A stretch of DNA of 21,634 nt from Haplomitrium mnioides (GCA_049999725.1 JBNGIS010015372.1:1-21634); one strand, 5' to 3'; shown: positions 1 to 9,431, numbered from the stretch's first letter. The notes: generated from the sequence alone by a model not told the origin. Made by a program: numbers and translations.

Positions 1-113
1 TAGTTTTAAATTTGATGTTTTTGAATGCCAAATCTTCAAAAAAAAAAATTCGATTGTCAAGTGAAACAGGAACCCAGTAGCGGTTCCTGGTTCAAAGTAG
101 CGGCTGTTTCTAG
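1..113. other. Non-satellite flank with a perfect 8-bp hairpin
   Basis: This stretch does not follow the satellite unit. It has an A-run near 40-49, and the words AGTAGCGG occur twice, near 77 and 98. CAGGAACC at 67-74 pairs perfectly with GGTTCCTG at 82-89 across a 7-base loop. Satellite begins at about 114 with the GTGTAGTTGTAG tail of a long unit. It could be the true left edge of the array, the end of another inserted element, or a badly decayed satellite unit. No coding potential is seen. Confidence 0.5.
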
Positions 114-3100
114 CGTGTAGTTGTAGTGTTATCTCTATTTGACATGCCAAAGTAGAAGGACATACTTAGCACCGTTGTAGTGCCATCTCTATTTGACATG
201 CCAAAGTAGAGGGACATACTTAGCACCATATGTATTTGACATACCAAACTAGAATGAAATACAATGATAAGAGTTTGACACTCCACCGGTGTGTAATTGT
301 AGCACCATCTCTGCTTGACATTCGAAACTAGAAGGAAATCCTCAACGCCATCTCTATTTGACATGCCAAACTAGAAGGTTATACTTAGCACCATCTCTAT
401 CTAACATGTCAAACTAGAAGGAAATATTGCGATTAGAGTTTGACACTCCAATGTGTTATTGTAGCACCATCTCTGTTTGACATTCCAAACTAGAAGGAAA
501 TACTTAGCACCATCACTATTTGACATGCCAAACTAGAAGGAAATACTTAACACTATCTCTATTTGCTTTGTCAAAGCAAAAAGAAATATTGGGATGAGAG
601 TTTTGCATTGCAGTGTGTAATTGTAGTGCCATCTCTATTTCACATGCCAAACTAGAAGGACATACTTAGAACCATCTATATTTCACATGCCAAACTAGAA
701 TTAAATACAAGGATAAGAGTTTGGCTCTTCGGTGTGTGATTGTAGCACCATCTCTGCTTGACATTTCAGACTAGAAGGAAATACTTAGCACCATCTCCAT
801 TTGACATGCCAAACTAGAAGGATATACTTAGCATCATCTCTATTTGACATGCCAAACTAGAAGGAAGTACCTAGCACCTTCGCTATTTGACAAGCCAAAC
901 TAGAAGGGAAAATTGGATTGAGAGTTTTAGATTGCAATGTATGCTTGTAGCACCAACTCTATTTGACATGCCAAACTAGAAGGAAATGCTTAGCACAATC
1001 TCTATTTGACATGCCAAACTAAAAGGAAATATTGGATTGAGAGTTTTAGACTGCAATGTGTAGTTGTAGCACCATCTCTATTTGACATGCCAAACTGGAA
1101 GGAAATACTTAGCACAACCTCTTTTTGACATGCCATACTAGAAGTAAATACCTAACATCATCTCTATTTTACATGCCAAACTAGAAGGAAATACTTAGCA
1201 TATCCTCTGTTTGACATGCCACACTAGAAGGAAATGCCTAGCACCATCTATATTTGACATGCCAAACTAGAAGAAAATGGTGTATTGAGAGTTTTAGATT
1301 GCAATTCGTAGTTATAGCACCATCTCTATTTGAAATCCAAAACAAAAAGGAAATATTGGATCGAGAGCTTTAGACTGCAATGTGTAATTGTAGCACCATC
1401 TCTATTTGACATGCCAAAGTAGAAGGAAATGCTTGGCACCATCTTTATTTGACATGCCAAACAAAAAGGAAATATTGGATCGAGAGTTTTAGAGTGCAAT
1501 GTGGAGTTGTAGCACCATCTCTATTTGACATGCCAAACTAGAAGGAAATACTTAGCACAACCTCTATTTGACATGCCATACTAGAAAGAAAGACCTAGCA
1601 TGATCTCTATTTGACATGCCAAACTAGAAGGAAATGTAGGATTGAGAGTTTTAGATTGCAATTCGTAATTGTAGCACCATCTCTATTTGATATCCCAAAC
1701 TAGAAGGGAATATTGGATCGAGAGTTTAAGACAAAAATGTGTAACTGTAGCACCATCTCTATTTGACATGCCAAAGTAGAAGGAAATGCCTAGCACCATC
1801 TTTATTTGACATGCCAAACAAGAAGGAAATATTGGATCAAGAGTTTTAGAGTGCAATGTGTAGTTGTAGCACCATCTCTGTTTGACATGCCAAACTAGAA
1901 GGAAATACGTAACACAATCTTTATTTGACATGCCATACTAGAATGAAATACCTAGCACCATCTCTATTTGACATGCCAAACTAGAAGGAAATATTGGATC
2001 GAGAGTTTTAGATTGCAATTCGTAATTGTAACACCATCTCTATTTGATATCCCAAACTAGAAAGAAATATTGGATCGAGAGTTTTAGACTGCAATGTGCA
2101 ATTTTAGCACCATCTTTATTTTACATGCCAAAGTCGAAGGAAATCATTAGCACCATCTTTATTTGACATGCCAAACAAGAAGGAAATATTGGATCAAGAG
2201 TTTTAGAGTGCAATGTGTAGTTGTAGCACAATCTCTCTTTGACATGCCAAAAGAGAAGGAAATGCTTAGCACCATCTTTATTTCACATGCCAAACAAGAA
2301 GAAAATATTGGATCGAGAGTTTTAGAGTGCAATTTGTAGTTGTGGCACCATCTCTATTTGACATGCCAAACTAGAAGGAAATATTGGGTCCAAAGTTTTA
2401 GACTGCAATGTGTAGTTGTAGCACCATCTCCATTTGACATGACAAAGTAGAAAGAAATTCTTGGTACTATCTCAATTTGACAAGCCAAATTAGAAGGAAA
2501 CATTGGATCAAGAGTTTTAGACTGCAATGTGTAGTTGTTGCACCATCTCTGTTTTATATGCAAAACTAGAAATAAATGCTTACACCATCTCTGTTTGACA
2601 TGCATAACTAGAACAAAAGACATAGTACCATCTCTATTTGACATGCAAAACTAGAAGGAAAAATTGGATCAAGAGTTTTAGACTGCAATGTGTGATTGTT
2701 GCACCATCTCTATTGGACATGCTAAACTAGAAGGAAATGATTAGCACAATCTCTATTTCACATGGTATACTAGAAGGAAATACTTAGCACCATCTCTATT
2801 TGACATCCCAAACTAGAATGAAGAAATCGATCGAGAGTTATAGATTGCAATGTGTAATTGTAGCACCATCTCTATTTGACATGCAAAACTAGAAGGAAGT
2901 ACTTAGCACCATCTCTATTTGACATGCCAAAGTAGTAGGAAATGCTTTGCACCATCTTATTTCACATGCCAAACTAGAAGAAAATACTTAGCACCATCTC
3001 TATTTGAAATGCCAAACTAGAAGGAAATATTCGATCCAGAGTTGAAGACTACAATATGTAGTTGTTGCACCATCTCTATTTGACATGCCAAACTAGAAGG

Positions 3101-4103
3101 AAATACTTAGCACCATCTCTAATTGACATGCAGAACTAGAACGAAATACTTAGCACCATACGTATTTGACATGCCAAACTGGAAGGAAATATTGGATCAA
3201 GAGTTTTATATTGCAATGTGTATTTCTTGCACCATCTCTATTTGACATGCCAAAGCACAAGGAAATGCTTAACACCATCTCTATTTGACATGCCAAGCTA
3301 AAAGAAAACATTGCATCAAGAGTTTTAGACTGCAATGTGTAATTGTAGCACCAACTCTATTTGCCATGCAAAAGTAGAAGGAAATGCTTAGCACCATCTC
3401 TATTTGACCTCCCAAACTAGAAGGCAATACATAGCACCATCTCTATTTGACATACCAAACTGGAAGGAAATATTCGATCGAGAGTTTTAGACTGCAATGT
3501 CCAATTGAAGCACTATCTGTATTTGACATGCCAAAATAGATGGAAATACTTTATACACCATCTCTATTTGACATGCCAAACTAGAAGGAAACATTGGATT
3601 GAGAGTTTCAGACTGCAATAGGTTGTTGTAGCACCATCTGTATTTGACATGCAAAACTAGAAGGAAATACTTAACACCATCTCTATTTGATATGCCAAAC
3701 TATAAGGAAATTTTAGCAACATCTTTATTTGAGATGCCAAACTAGAAGGCAATGCTTAGCACCATCTCTATTTGACATGCCAAATTAGAAGGAAATATTG
3801 AATCAAGAGTTTGAGATTGCAATGTGTAATTATACCACCATCCATATTTGACATGCCAAAGTAGATGGAAATGCTTCGCACCATGTGTATTTTATATGCC
3901 AAGCTAGAAGAAAATACTTAGCATCATTTCTATTTGATATGCCAAACTAGAATGAAATATTGGATTGAGAGTTTCATACTACAGTGTGTAATTGTAGCAC
4001 CATCTCTATTTGAGATGCCAAAGTAGAAGGAAATGCTTAGCACCATCTCTTTTTCACATGCCAAACTGGAAGGAAATACTTAGCATCATCTATATTTGAA
4101 ATG
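114..4103. repeat. Satellite array, block 1 (43-bp and 76-bp units)
   Basis: Head-to-tail degenerate units. The short unit is 43 bp: AGCACCATCTC, then the core TTTGACATGCCAAA, then CTAGAAGGAAAT and a short ACTT-type end. The long unit (about 76 bp) is the same core followed by a 37-bp tail with the words GGATCGAGAGTTTTAGA and GCAATGTGTAATTGT. Long units are separated by zero to four short units, so tails recur at about 76, 119, 162 or 205 bp. Units here are more variable than in the other blocks (for example TTTCACATG or TTTGATATC in the core). The minus-strand open frames in this block (such as 110-364, 1683-1931, 2354-2644 and 3150-3335) are readings through the repeat and are not genes. 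The array is broken at 4103 by a retrotransposon. Confidence 0.95.
4099..4103. repeat. Left target-site duplication of the chromovirus (imperfect)
   Basis: AAATG abuts the left LTR and corresponds to ATATG at 10011-10015 beyond the right LTR, 4 of 5 bases matching. Both align to ACATG in the satellite core. Excising the element leaves a normal unit, which confirms the boundaries. Confidence 0.8.
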
Positions 4104-4212
4104 TGTAACACTACTTACATACGCACAAGTTAGCACAAACACATACAAGAGAAGCGCACAAAGACTTCAAAAACTCACAAGGTAAGAGATGCCAAACAAT
4201 GCACTCTCCCTT

Positions 4213-4221
4213 CTTTATATA
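4213..4221 (-). promoter_or_regulatory. TATA box of the 3' LTR
   Basis: TATATAAAG on the minus strand, conserved at the same place in the other LTR (9542-9550). The start site would be expected about 30 bases further along the minus strand, near 4180 here. It lies directly downstream of the G-box repeats, as in a plant promoter. Confidence 0.6.
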
Positions 4222-4334
4222 CTTGATAGAAAGCTCCTTGCTTACATCGGTGGAAAAACCTTATTGGTTCCTTTTCTATCCTCTTCTAATTGGATTGCTC
4301 TTTTCTTTCTCACTCTGATTGGACCACCCTTTAC

Positions 4335-4560
4335 TTTTATTCTCCTTCTGCCACATGTTCCAATCCTTAGAACCTTCCATCTCACTTTGATTCTCCTTCT
4401 GCCATGTGTCTTTATCTTTATCTCTTTAATTCTCCTTCTGCCACGTGTCTTTATCTTTAGAACCTTCTCTTTACTTTAATTCTCTGCTTGCCACGTGTCC
4501 TTATCTAGACTCCCTCTTTCAATTTAATTCGTTGACTTTCTCTCCTCTTACAACGTGTCC
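4335..4560 (-). repeat. Tandem G-box-like repeats in U3 of the 3' LTR
   Basis: Five degenerate copies, spaced about 40-60 bp, each with TTCTCCTTCTGCC or similar followed by a CACGTG-type hexamer. Hexamers: CACATG at 4352, CATGTG at 4403, CACGTG at 4442 and 4492, and AACGTG at 4552. On the element strand the intact ones read ACACGTGGC, the known core of plant G-box/ABRE sites bound by bZIP and bHLH factors. A role as an enhancer is inference from position and repetition. Confidence 0.6.
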
Positions 4561-4681
4561 AATTCTCTATAATAGCAATCTCTTTTTGCTACTCTAACTT
4601 AGTAATATCTTTCTAGACATCGTTGACACTATATCTTACGTTATTTTTTGTCATAGCTTACCAAAGTTAGAGATGATTGCA

Positions 4682-4696
4682 ATCCTCCCTTCTTTT
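4682..4696 (-). other. Polypurine tract
   Basis: On the minus strand this reads AAAAGAAGGGAGGAT, immediately before the 3' LTR, where the plus-strand DNA primer of reverse transcription is made. It overlaps the stop codon of the polyprotein (4695-4697) by two bases, so coding runs right up to the tract. Confidence 0.85.
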
Positions 4697-4931
4697 AAGA
4701 GGCAATGTCCTCGTTGCAAGTAAGGGAGTTCTCAAAAGAGTGGATAAGTGCGGAGGCATTAGCCAAATTCTCCAAGGGCTCCCAAGTAGCTTTATAAAGA
4801 GGGCAATCTTTCCAACGAACCAAATATTCCACAATCTCACGATGATCGCAATGCCCCATACGTTTCTTCAAGAATTGTTCAACCTCATACTCTTCATGAC
4901 CATCAATAAGCTCAAGTGGCGGAGGGGGTTT
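4695..4931 (-). pseudogene. C-terminal chromodomain of the chromovirus polyprotein
   Basis: 78 codons in the same frame as the integrase C-terminus, separated from it only by the stop at 4932-4934. They end with TAA at 4695-4697. The translation includes EEYEVEQFL, EYLVRWKDCP and ATWEPLENL, followed by an LIHSFE helix. This is the standard chromodomain order: a strand with E-x-E, then the LV-W-K core, then TWEP-ENL, then a C-terminal helix. In chromoviruses this domain is fused to integrase and is thought to direct insertion towards heterochromatin by binding methylated histone H3, which fits the satellite location. The domain itself has no internal stop. It was easy to miss because it has no usable start and a spurious plus-strand frame (4677-4979) overlies it. 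Confidence 0.85.
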
Positions 4932-6187
4932 TTAGATACTGGTAAAAGTGGCAGAGCGAGGGACAAAAGCCCAGAGTAAAGAGACATGAAAGACTGGATA
5001 AATCTTCATGTGAGAAGGTAAAACCAACCGATAGGCAACTTCTCCAATGCGAGCAGAGATAGCAAAAAAAAAATGACCAATAAAACGAGCACTAAACTTA
5101 TACGAATGAAGCAAAGAAAGATGGGACGTGGAGAGCCGAGACTTGGTCACCGACAGCAAAGGTCACCTTGCGACGATGAGTATCGACATATTGCTTTTGC
5201 CGATTATGAACAACTTCCAATTTTTCCTTAGCTCGTTGAATTCCAAGATGTAGACGATGAAGGAGCTCATCAACGGCTGGACTCTTAGAGGTTGATGAGG
5301 ATGCATGTTGAAGACTAGAGATTGTGGTAGGGTGCTCACCATACATCAAAAAGAAAGGTGTAGCGCGTGTGGAATTGTTGATGAATTTATTGTACGAGAA
5401 CTCTACAAGAGGTAGTAGCCAGTCCCATTCCGCTTATTCTTCAAAAGTAAAAGCTCGTAGCATATCTTCAATGGTACGGTTGGCCCGTTCATTTTGACCG
5501 TCAGATTTTGGGTGATAAGAAATAGACATAACCGGTTTGGTCTTGAGAAGACCAAATATAGTGCACCAAAACATGTTGGTGAATTGAGTGCCTTGATCCA
5601 AAATAATAACTTTGGAAATGCCATGATGCGAGTAGACTGCCTTCAAATAAATTCGTGCTAGTTTAGGTGTTGTCACTGATTTGGTAGTTGGACGAATATG
5701 AATCATTTTGCTAAGCTTGTCCACAAAAACAACAATAGCATCATACCCCGTAGAAGTACAAGATAGCTCACACACAATATCCATACTCACATACTCCCAT
5801 CGGTGATTGGGGATAGGTAACAGTTGCAACAAGCCTCCTCATTTAAGATTGGTAGCCTTGTTTTGTTGACAAGCCAAGCAACTTCGAACATAATCCTCCA
5901 CATCATGATGCATTTTAGGCCAATAATAAACTCGTTGAAGATTGTCCAAAGTCTTTTCAATTCCAACATGGCCTCCTACTGCGGAATCATGAGCTTCATA
6001 TAAAATTTCATAGCAAAGCTAAACATTATTGGAAACTCATACCTTATCTTGGAAGAAAATCAATCCTCTCACTTCTTTCACCAGCTTCTTTTGTTGTGCG
6101 GCAATGATCTCTTCATCTATCTTGATTGCAGCCAACATCTCTGTCCACTAGATAGGATGAATTGTGATTTCAAACATGATGTTGAGT
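4932..6187 (-). pseudogene. Integrase of the chromovirus (broken)
   Basis: DNA strand-transfer enzyme that inserts the cDNA. Seen in order on the minus strand: an HHCC zinc-binding region with its His pair at about 5972-5996 and its Cys pair (CLAC) near 5866-5884; then the DDE catalytic core, with the first Asp in MDIV (5773-5790), the second in LDQGTQF (5584-5601), and the Glu in GQNERANRTIE (5473-5499). All three catalytic acids are present. After the core come KFINNSTRATPF and a C-terminal GDQV and RFIG..VAYRL region. In-frame stops lie at 6148, 6037, 6019, 5839 and 5434 (lowest base of each). A frameshift near 5135-5145 moves the C-terminus into a new frame that ends at 4932. The core is recognisable but cannot make a full enzyme. 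Confidence 0.9.
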
Positions 6188-6435
6188 TGAGGGAAGCGTG
6201 TTAAGGCATATGCAATATGACATTTTCCTTCCACATAAACCATCTTCATATGGAATTGTTGTCGCTACTCCGCCCATCGAATCTACCTTTTTGAGAGATC
6301 TTTTTGAGTTTCTAGATAGATAATAGGCTTATGATTGGTTTCGACCACAAACTCCTTATCTCCGAGATAGTGCTTCCAATGCTTGGTTGACAACACAATC
6401 GCCAATTCTTTACATTCTGTGGTGTGGTAGTTCTA
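6188..6435 (-). pseudogene. RNase H domain, internally deleted
   Basis: Degrades RNA in the RNA-DNA hybrid during reverse transcription. The C-terminal part is seen: NYHTTE.KELAIV, KHWKHYLG, TNHKPIIYL, IRWAE and a final IAYALTRFPQ. Compared with the family, the N-terminal part carrying the first catalytic Asp (the DAS strand) is absent. The sequence jumps from LLHAPSSK straight to a stop (6433-6435) and then NYHTTE, which implies loss of about 40-50 codons. The Asp of the usual TDHK motif is Asn. Further stops lie at 6283 and 6265. Inactive. Confidence 0.8.
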
Positions 6436-7079
6436 TTTAGAACTAGGAGCATGAAGAAGTGATTTCTTCAATGCTTGAAATGCCAACTCTTCTGTAGCTC
6501 TCCATGTCCACGTATGACTTTTCTTGAGCAAGTTGATCAATGGTTCTGCTATTTGTGCAAAACCTTTCACAAATCAACAATAAAACCCGGTTAGCCCCAA
6601 AAATCCTCGTAGTTGTGTGTGATCACTAAGAGCTTCCCACTTCTGAATTTCCTCTACTTTCTCATCCATAACTTGGATTCCTGCTGCACTCACACGATGA
6701 CCGAAGTAGTCCACTTCCCTTTTCCCAATTTCACATTTTGACATCTTCACATATAACTTGTGATTTCAAAGTACCTTTAATACCGTACGAAGGTGTTGTT
6801 GATGCTCTTGAAGATTCTTGTTGTAAATGAGAATGTCATCCAAAAATACAATAACAAACTTATCCAAATAAGATCAAAAAATATCATTTATAAGGCTCAT
6901 AAATGTGGCAGGAGCATTAGTTAATCCAAAAGGCATAACAAGGTATTCAAAATACCCATATCGACTTTGAAATGTTGTTTTTTGCACATCACCTTCTACA
7001 ATTCGGATTTGATTATATCCGCTTCTCAAATCTAACTTTGTGAAGTAATTTTCTCCTTGAAGTTGATCAAACAAATCAT
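6436..7079 (-). pseudogene. Reverse transcriptase of the chromovirus (broken, truncated by a gap)
   Basis: RNA-dependent DNA polymerase. The translation reads [20 protein letters not shown], then [17 protein letters not shown], and then the catalytic FLDD motif at 6835-6846. These are the family's palm motifs A, B and C, and the catalytic Asp residues (one near 7030-7032, two at 6835-6840) are present. The thumb and connection follow, with HRVSAAGI and LRGFLGLTGFY. Stops at 6871, 6766 and 6574 interrupt the frame, the first just before the YLDKF segment that leads to the catalytic site. The N-terminal fingers are missing because the assembly gap begins at 7080. Confidence 0.9.
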
Positions 7080-7179
7080 NNNNNNNNNNNNNNNNNNNNN
7101 NNNNNNNNNNNNNNNNNNNNNNNNNNNNNNNNNNNNNNNNNNNNNNNNNNNNNNNNNNNNNNNNNNNNNNNNNNNNNNN
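7080..7179. other. Assembly gap of 100 N
   Basis: Exactly 100 N, a conventional size for a gap of unknown length. It falls between the protease-RT linker (ending LKEFH) and RT motif A. Family members normally have about 90-100 residues between these points, so the real gap is probably nearer 300 bp. The Met-initiated frame at 7032-7367 crosses the gap and should not be taken at face value. Confidence 0.95.
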
Positions 7180-7376
7180 TTGTGAAACTCCTTCAAAATA
7201 CCTTGAAGATCATGGAGAACTTTATGTTTTGAGTCCTCTTTCTCAACTGTGAGTTCACGTATGAGCCCCAAAAACACTATATCTTGTTTTTGATTGAATG
7301 TGCTCCAATCACATATAAGGGTAGGTGCCTTGAATGAGGTCGTACTCTCTCTCCCCGAATCTTCCATTGAGAAGTC
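7180..7376 (-). pseudogene. Protease-to-RT linker fragment
   Basis: Continues the polyprotein in a frame shifted from the protease. The translation contains KAPTLICDWSTF, DIVFLGLIRE and VLHDLQGILKEFH. The last is typical of the segment just before the RT fingers in Ty3/gypsy polyproteins. The switch from the protease frame occurs near 7365-7375, which indicates an indel. No catalytic function is assigned. Confidence 0.6.
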
Positions 7377-7813
7377 GTGAGTGTCCTCTTACGCCAATCT
7401 ACATATGGGTTATATCTTCGTAGCCATTTCATTCCAAAAATCACATCATATCTCGCCAATGTTGTGATCTTCCACTCCAAATTCTCTTTATACTTGCCCA
7501 TATGTAGAGCTATAGTTTGAGACAGACGTTCAATAAGAGCACTTTGGCCATTTGCCATTTCAACCACCTCGTGCTCTTCTTTTTCAATTGGCAATTTCAA
7601 CTTCAAGGCTATCGCTCGTGACAGATAACTTTCTTCCGCTCCGGAGTCCACCAAAACTCTGATTGCTAATCCTTCCATCCATCCATCAACCACAATTAGT
7701 CCTCCAAATTTTTTTTTCTATATAGTAGATTTACTTTTGTCAAAATTTTTCCTCACCTTTCTTCTTTGTCCCATCAAAACCACGAGGTTTTTTTACTGGC
7801 GCCTCTCATTTCC
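7377..7813 (-). pseudogene. Aspartic protease of the chromovirus
   Basis: Retropepsin that processes the polyprotein and works as a dimer. The active-site triplet DSG is visible in VLVDSGAEESYLS (DSG at 7640-7648), with the supporting YDVIFGMKWLRRYNP strand near 7410-7450. The frame is the same as gag. Stops between gag and protease (near 7785-7814) and one near 7720 would interrupt a fused product. The longest open stretch runs 7277-7693, but its last 30 or so residues are out of frame after the indel near 7370. The catalytic motif is intact; the gene is not. Confidence 0.85.
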
Positions 7814-8765
7814 CTAACATTTTTCTTCTTCTCCATTATTGACATTATGAAGAGGCCGTCGAAACACTTGCCCTTGATTGCGTCGTACTGCTCTACAATT
7901 CGGTGTAATATGCCCTATTCGCCCACAATTATAACATGTTCGTGTTTCTTGTCGTTCTTTAGTTCTTCTTTCTATAACATTGTGTGGTCCTCCTAGTTGT
8001 TGATTGAGGCGATTGAAATCTTTTCTTCTAATATGTCCCAACTCCATAGGCATTAGGCCATAATTCCCTCATGTTTGCACAATCCCCAATGTTCCTTCAA
8101 TTCTTTGAGCAAATGAGATGGCTTCGTTAACATCCTTCAGGTTGCGCATCATAACTTCCCCTTGAATCTTCCTTTTTAATCCTTGCAAAAATTTGTCGAA
8201 GACCTCGGCTGAACTCATGTCTTCAATTTGGACTTGTAGGCTTTGAAACTCTTCAATGTACCTTGCAACAATGCCTTGTTGCTCTAATTTCCAAAGCTTA
8301 GTCTTTGCGGTTAATATAGAGTCTACAACTTTAAAATTTTGTAGTACGCCTTCTTTAAGGCTGCTCCACAAAAGTTGTTCTCCTCGTGTATTTTTTTGTC
8401 ACTCCCATCCTTGTAGCCAAATAGATGCATGCTCTGTTAAAAAGGATCTTCCAAATAGTCCCTTCTCCAAATCTGACGCATGCGTATAATATGACATGTA
8501 AACTTCCATGCAATACACCCATTCTTCTACAACATCTATAGCCCATGCAGCTTCCTCCATAAGTGTCCACTTTACACGATTTGCTCATCTTTTGAAGTAG
8601 TGTTTCTCGACTCCCTTCTCCGTTCTCTTGTTGCAACCGTATTTTCACCATCTCCGCCATCAACATATTTGTTTGTTGTTGGCTTGCTATAAGGGCTGTT
8701 TGGAGTTCTTCTAACTTTGCCATCATCCAAGCTCCTCCTTCTAGATTGCTCGAACTTGCCTCCAT
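7814..8765 (-). pseudogene. gag (capsid and nucleocapsid) of the chromovirus
   Basis: Structural protein that packages the element RNA. The chosen start is the ATG at 8763-8765, which opens a hydrophilic, probably coiled-coil leader (LEELQTALIASQQQTNMLMAEM). A frameshift near 8570-8600 moves the capsid into another frame, recognisable as WLQGWE, LWSSLKEGVLQNF, Y.EEFQSL and FLQGLKRKIQGEV, the Retrotrans_gag pattern. The nucleocapsid has one CCHC knuckle (CYNCGRIGHITPNC, 7895-7936). In-frame stops at 8399-8401 and at about 8066-8068 split it. Basic residues flank the knuckle, as expected for RNA binding. Confidence 0.85.
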
Positions 8766-9419
8766 GATTTTTTTATTTTCTATTACAACTCAACTGCTTG
8801 TAACTCATACGAAAAAAAATACATATACATTCCAATTATGCAAAATAGGTAAAATAAAAGGTTTAGTTGATGTTAACACTGAATCACAAAACCTATCTCC
8901 AAATTTACGAACAAGAAAATCTCGCTGGATTTGCTTAGGCATTACTCGAATGGAAATGTGACACTTGGAGTTGAACTCTTCTACAAGAGTTTGGTTCAAA
9001 TCCATTTTCTATCTACCACAAAATGTAAATGAAACACTCCCATGTAACACCATAATTAACCACATGCAAGATAATAGGTTCTCTCGATTCCATCACAAAA
9101 ACCATAAAATCATCCCCAAAATTATACACTAAAATTTGACGAAAGAAATGTTTGTCAATGTTAATCACACGAATATTAAAAGGATTCAATAGCGGATTTC
9201 TAAGAGGTACAAATGCTCCTTTATCTATTAGCTACCATAGTATCAAGTCAAACTTCTTATCTTCATTCATAAAAGATGGGATATCCGCGATCTTTCACTC
9301 ATGAAAACTTGAGAGTTTAACTCTATTGGAGTTAATGCAAATGGGAGATTCCACTACTCCAAAAGGTCTTTAGTGCTTCTCTAAAGAGGGGTAATCCACA
9401 CTTCTTTAGAGAAGACCAA
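8766..9419 (-). other. Chromovirus leader with a duplicated coding-like module
   Basis: The region between the PBS and the gag start. Two neighbouring minus-strand frames, about 9031-9180 and 8811-8965, translate to related segments. Shared positions follow LV..FGD.F, then a V, then P.IL about ten residues later. A short Met-initiated frame (8805-9005) holds the second copy. Neither matches a retrotransposon protein I recognise. There is a faint resemblance to the first half of plant B3 DNA-binding domains, which I cannot confirm. It may be a captured host fragment, an extra element ORF, or chance. Confidence 0.35.
9375..9413. other. Inverted repeat next to the PBS
   Basis: CTTCTCTAAAG at 9375-9385 pairs perfectly with CTTTAGAGAAG at 9403-9413 around a 17-base loop. 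It lies within 10 bases of the primer-binding site in the element's 5' leader. A hairpin here could act in primer annealing, dimerisation or packaging; that is inference from position only. Confidence 0.5.
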
Positions 9420-9431
9420 GCTCTGATACCA
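9420..9431 (-). other. Primer-binding site, tRNA-iMet type
   Basis: On the minus strand this reads TGGTATCAGAGC, one base inside the 5' LTR. It is complementary to the 3' end of plant initiator-methionine tRNA, the common primer of plant Ty3/gypsy and Ty1/copia elements. It fixes the orientation of the element as minus strand. Confidence 0.93.

Larger units (their letters stand above)
4104..4681 (-). repeat. 3' LTR of the chromovirus
   Basis: 578 bp, starting TGTAACAC and ending GATTGCA on the plus strand (TG...CA either way), and alignable without gaps to 9433-10010. On the element strand, U3 contains a tandem series of TTCTCCTTCTGCCACGTG-type units (written plus strand) at about 4335-4560. 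A TATA box follows at 4213-4221, which leaves about 110 bp for R and U5. The plus-strand open frame at 4189-4479 is an artefact of the pyrimidine-rich U3 repeats. Confidence 0.95.

Noticed and set aside
110-364. Repeated small minus-strand proteins beginning MSNRDG or MACQ in the satellite
   Set aside because: They are readings of the 43- and 76-bp units in one frame. Neither length is a multiple of three, the frames break at every unit change, and there is no independent start, codon bias or conservation.
114-4103. CRISPR-like array
   Set aside because: The repeats are degenerate, directly adjoining, and the intervening tails are themselves repeated, not unique spacers. The context is a plant genome.
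4189-4479. Hydrophobic 96-residue plus-strand protein in both LTRs
   Set aside because: It arises from pyrimidine-rich tandem repeats of U3 read on the non-coding strand. Its partner at 9518-9808 is simply the other LTR.
4677-4979. 100-residue plus-strand ORF
   Set aside because: It lies exactly antisense to the chromodomain and polypurine tract, and the minus-strand translation is the recognisable one.
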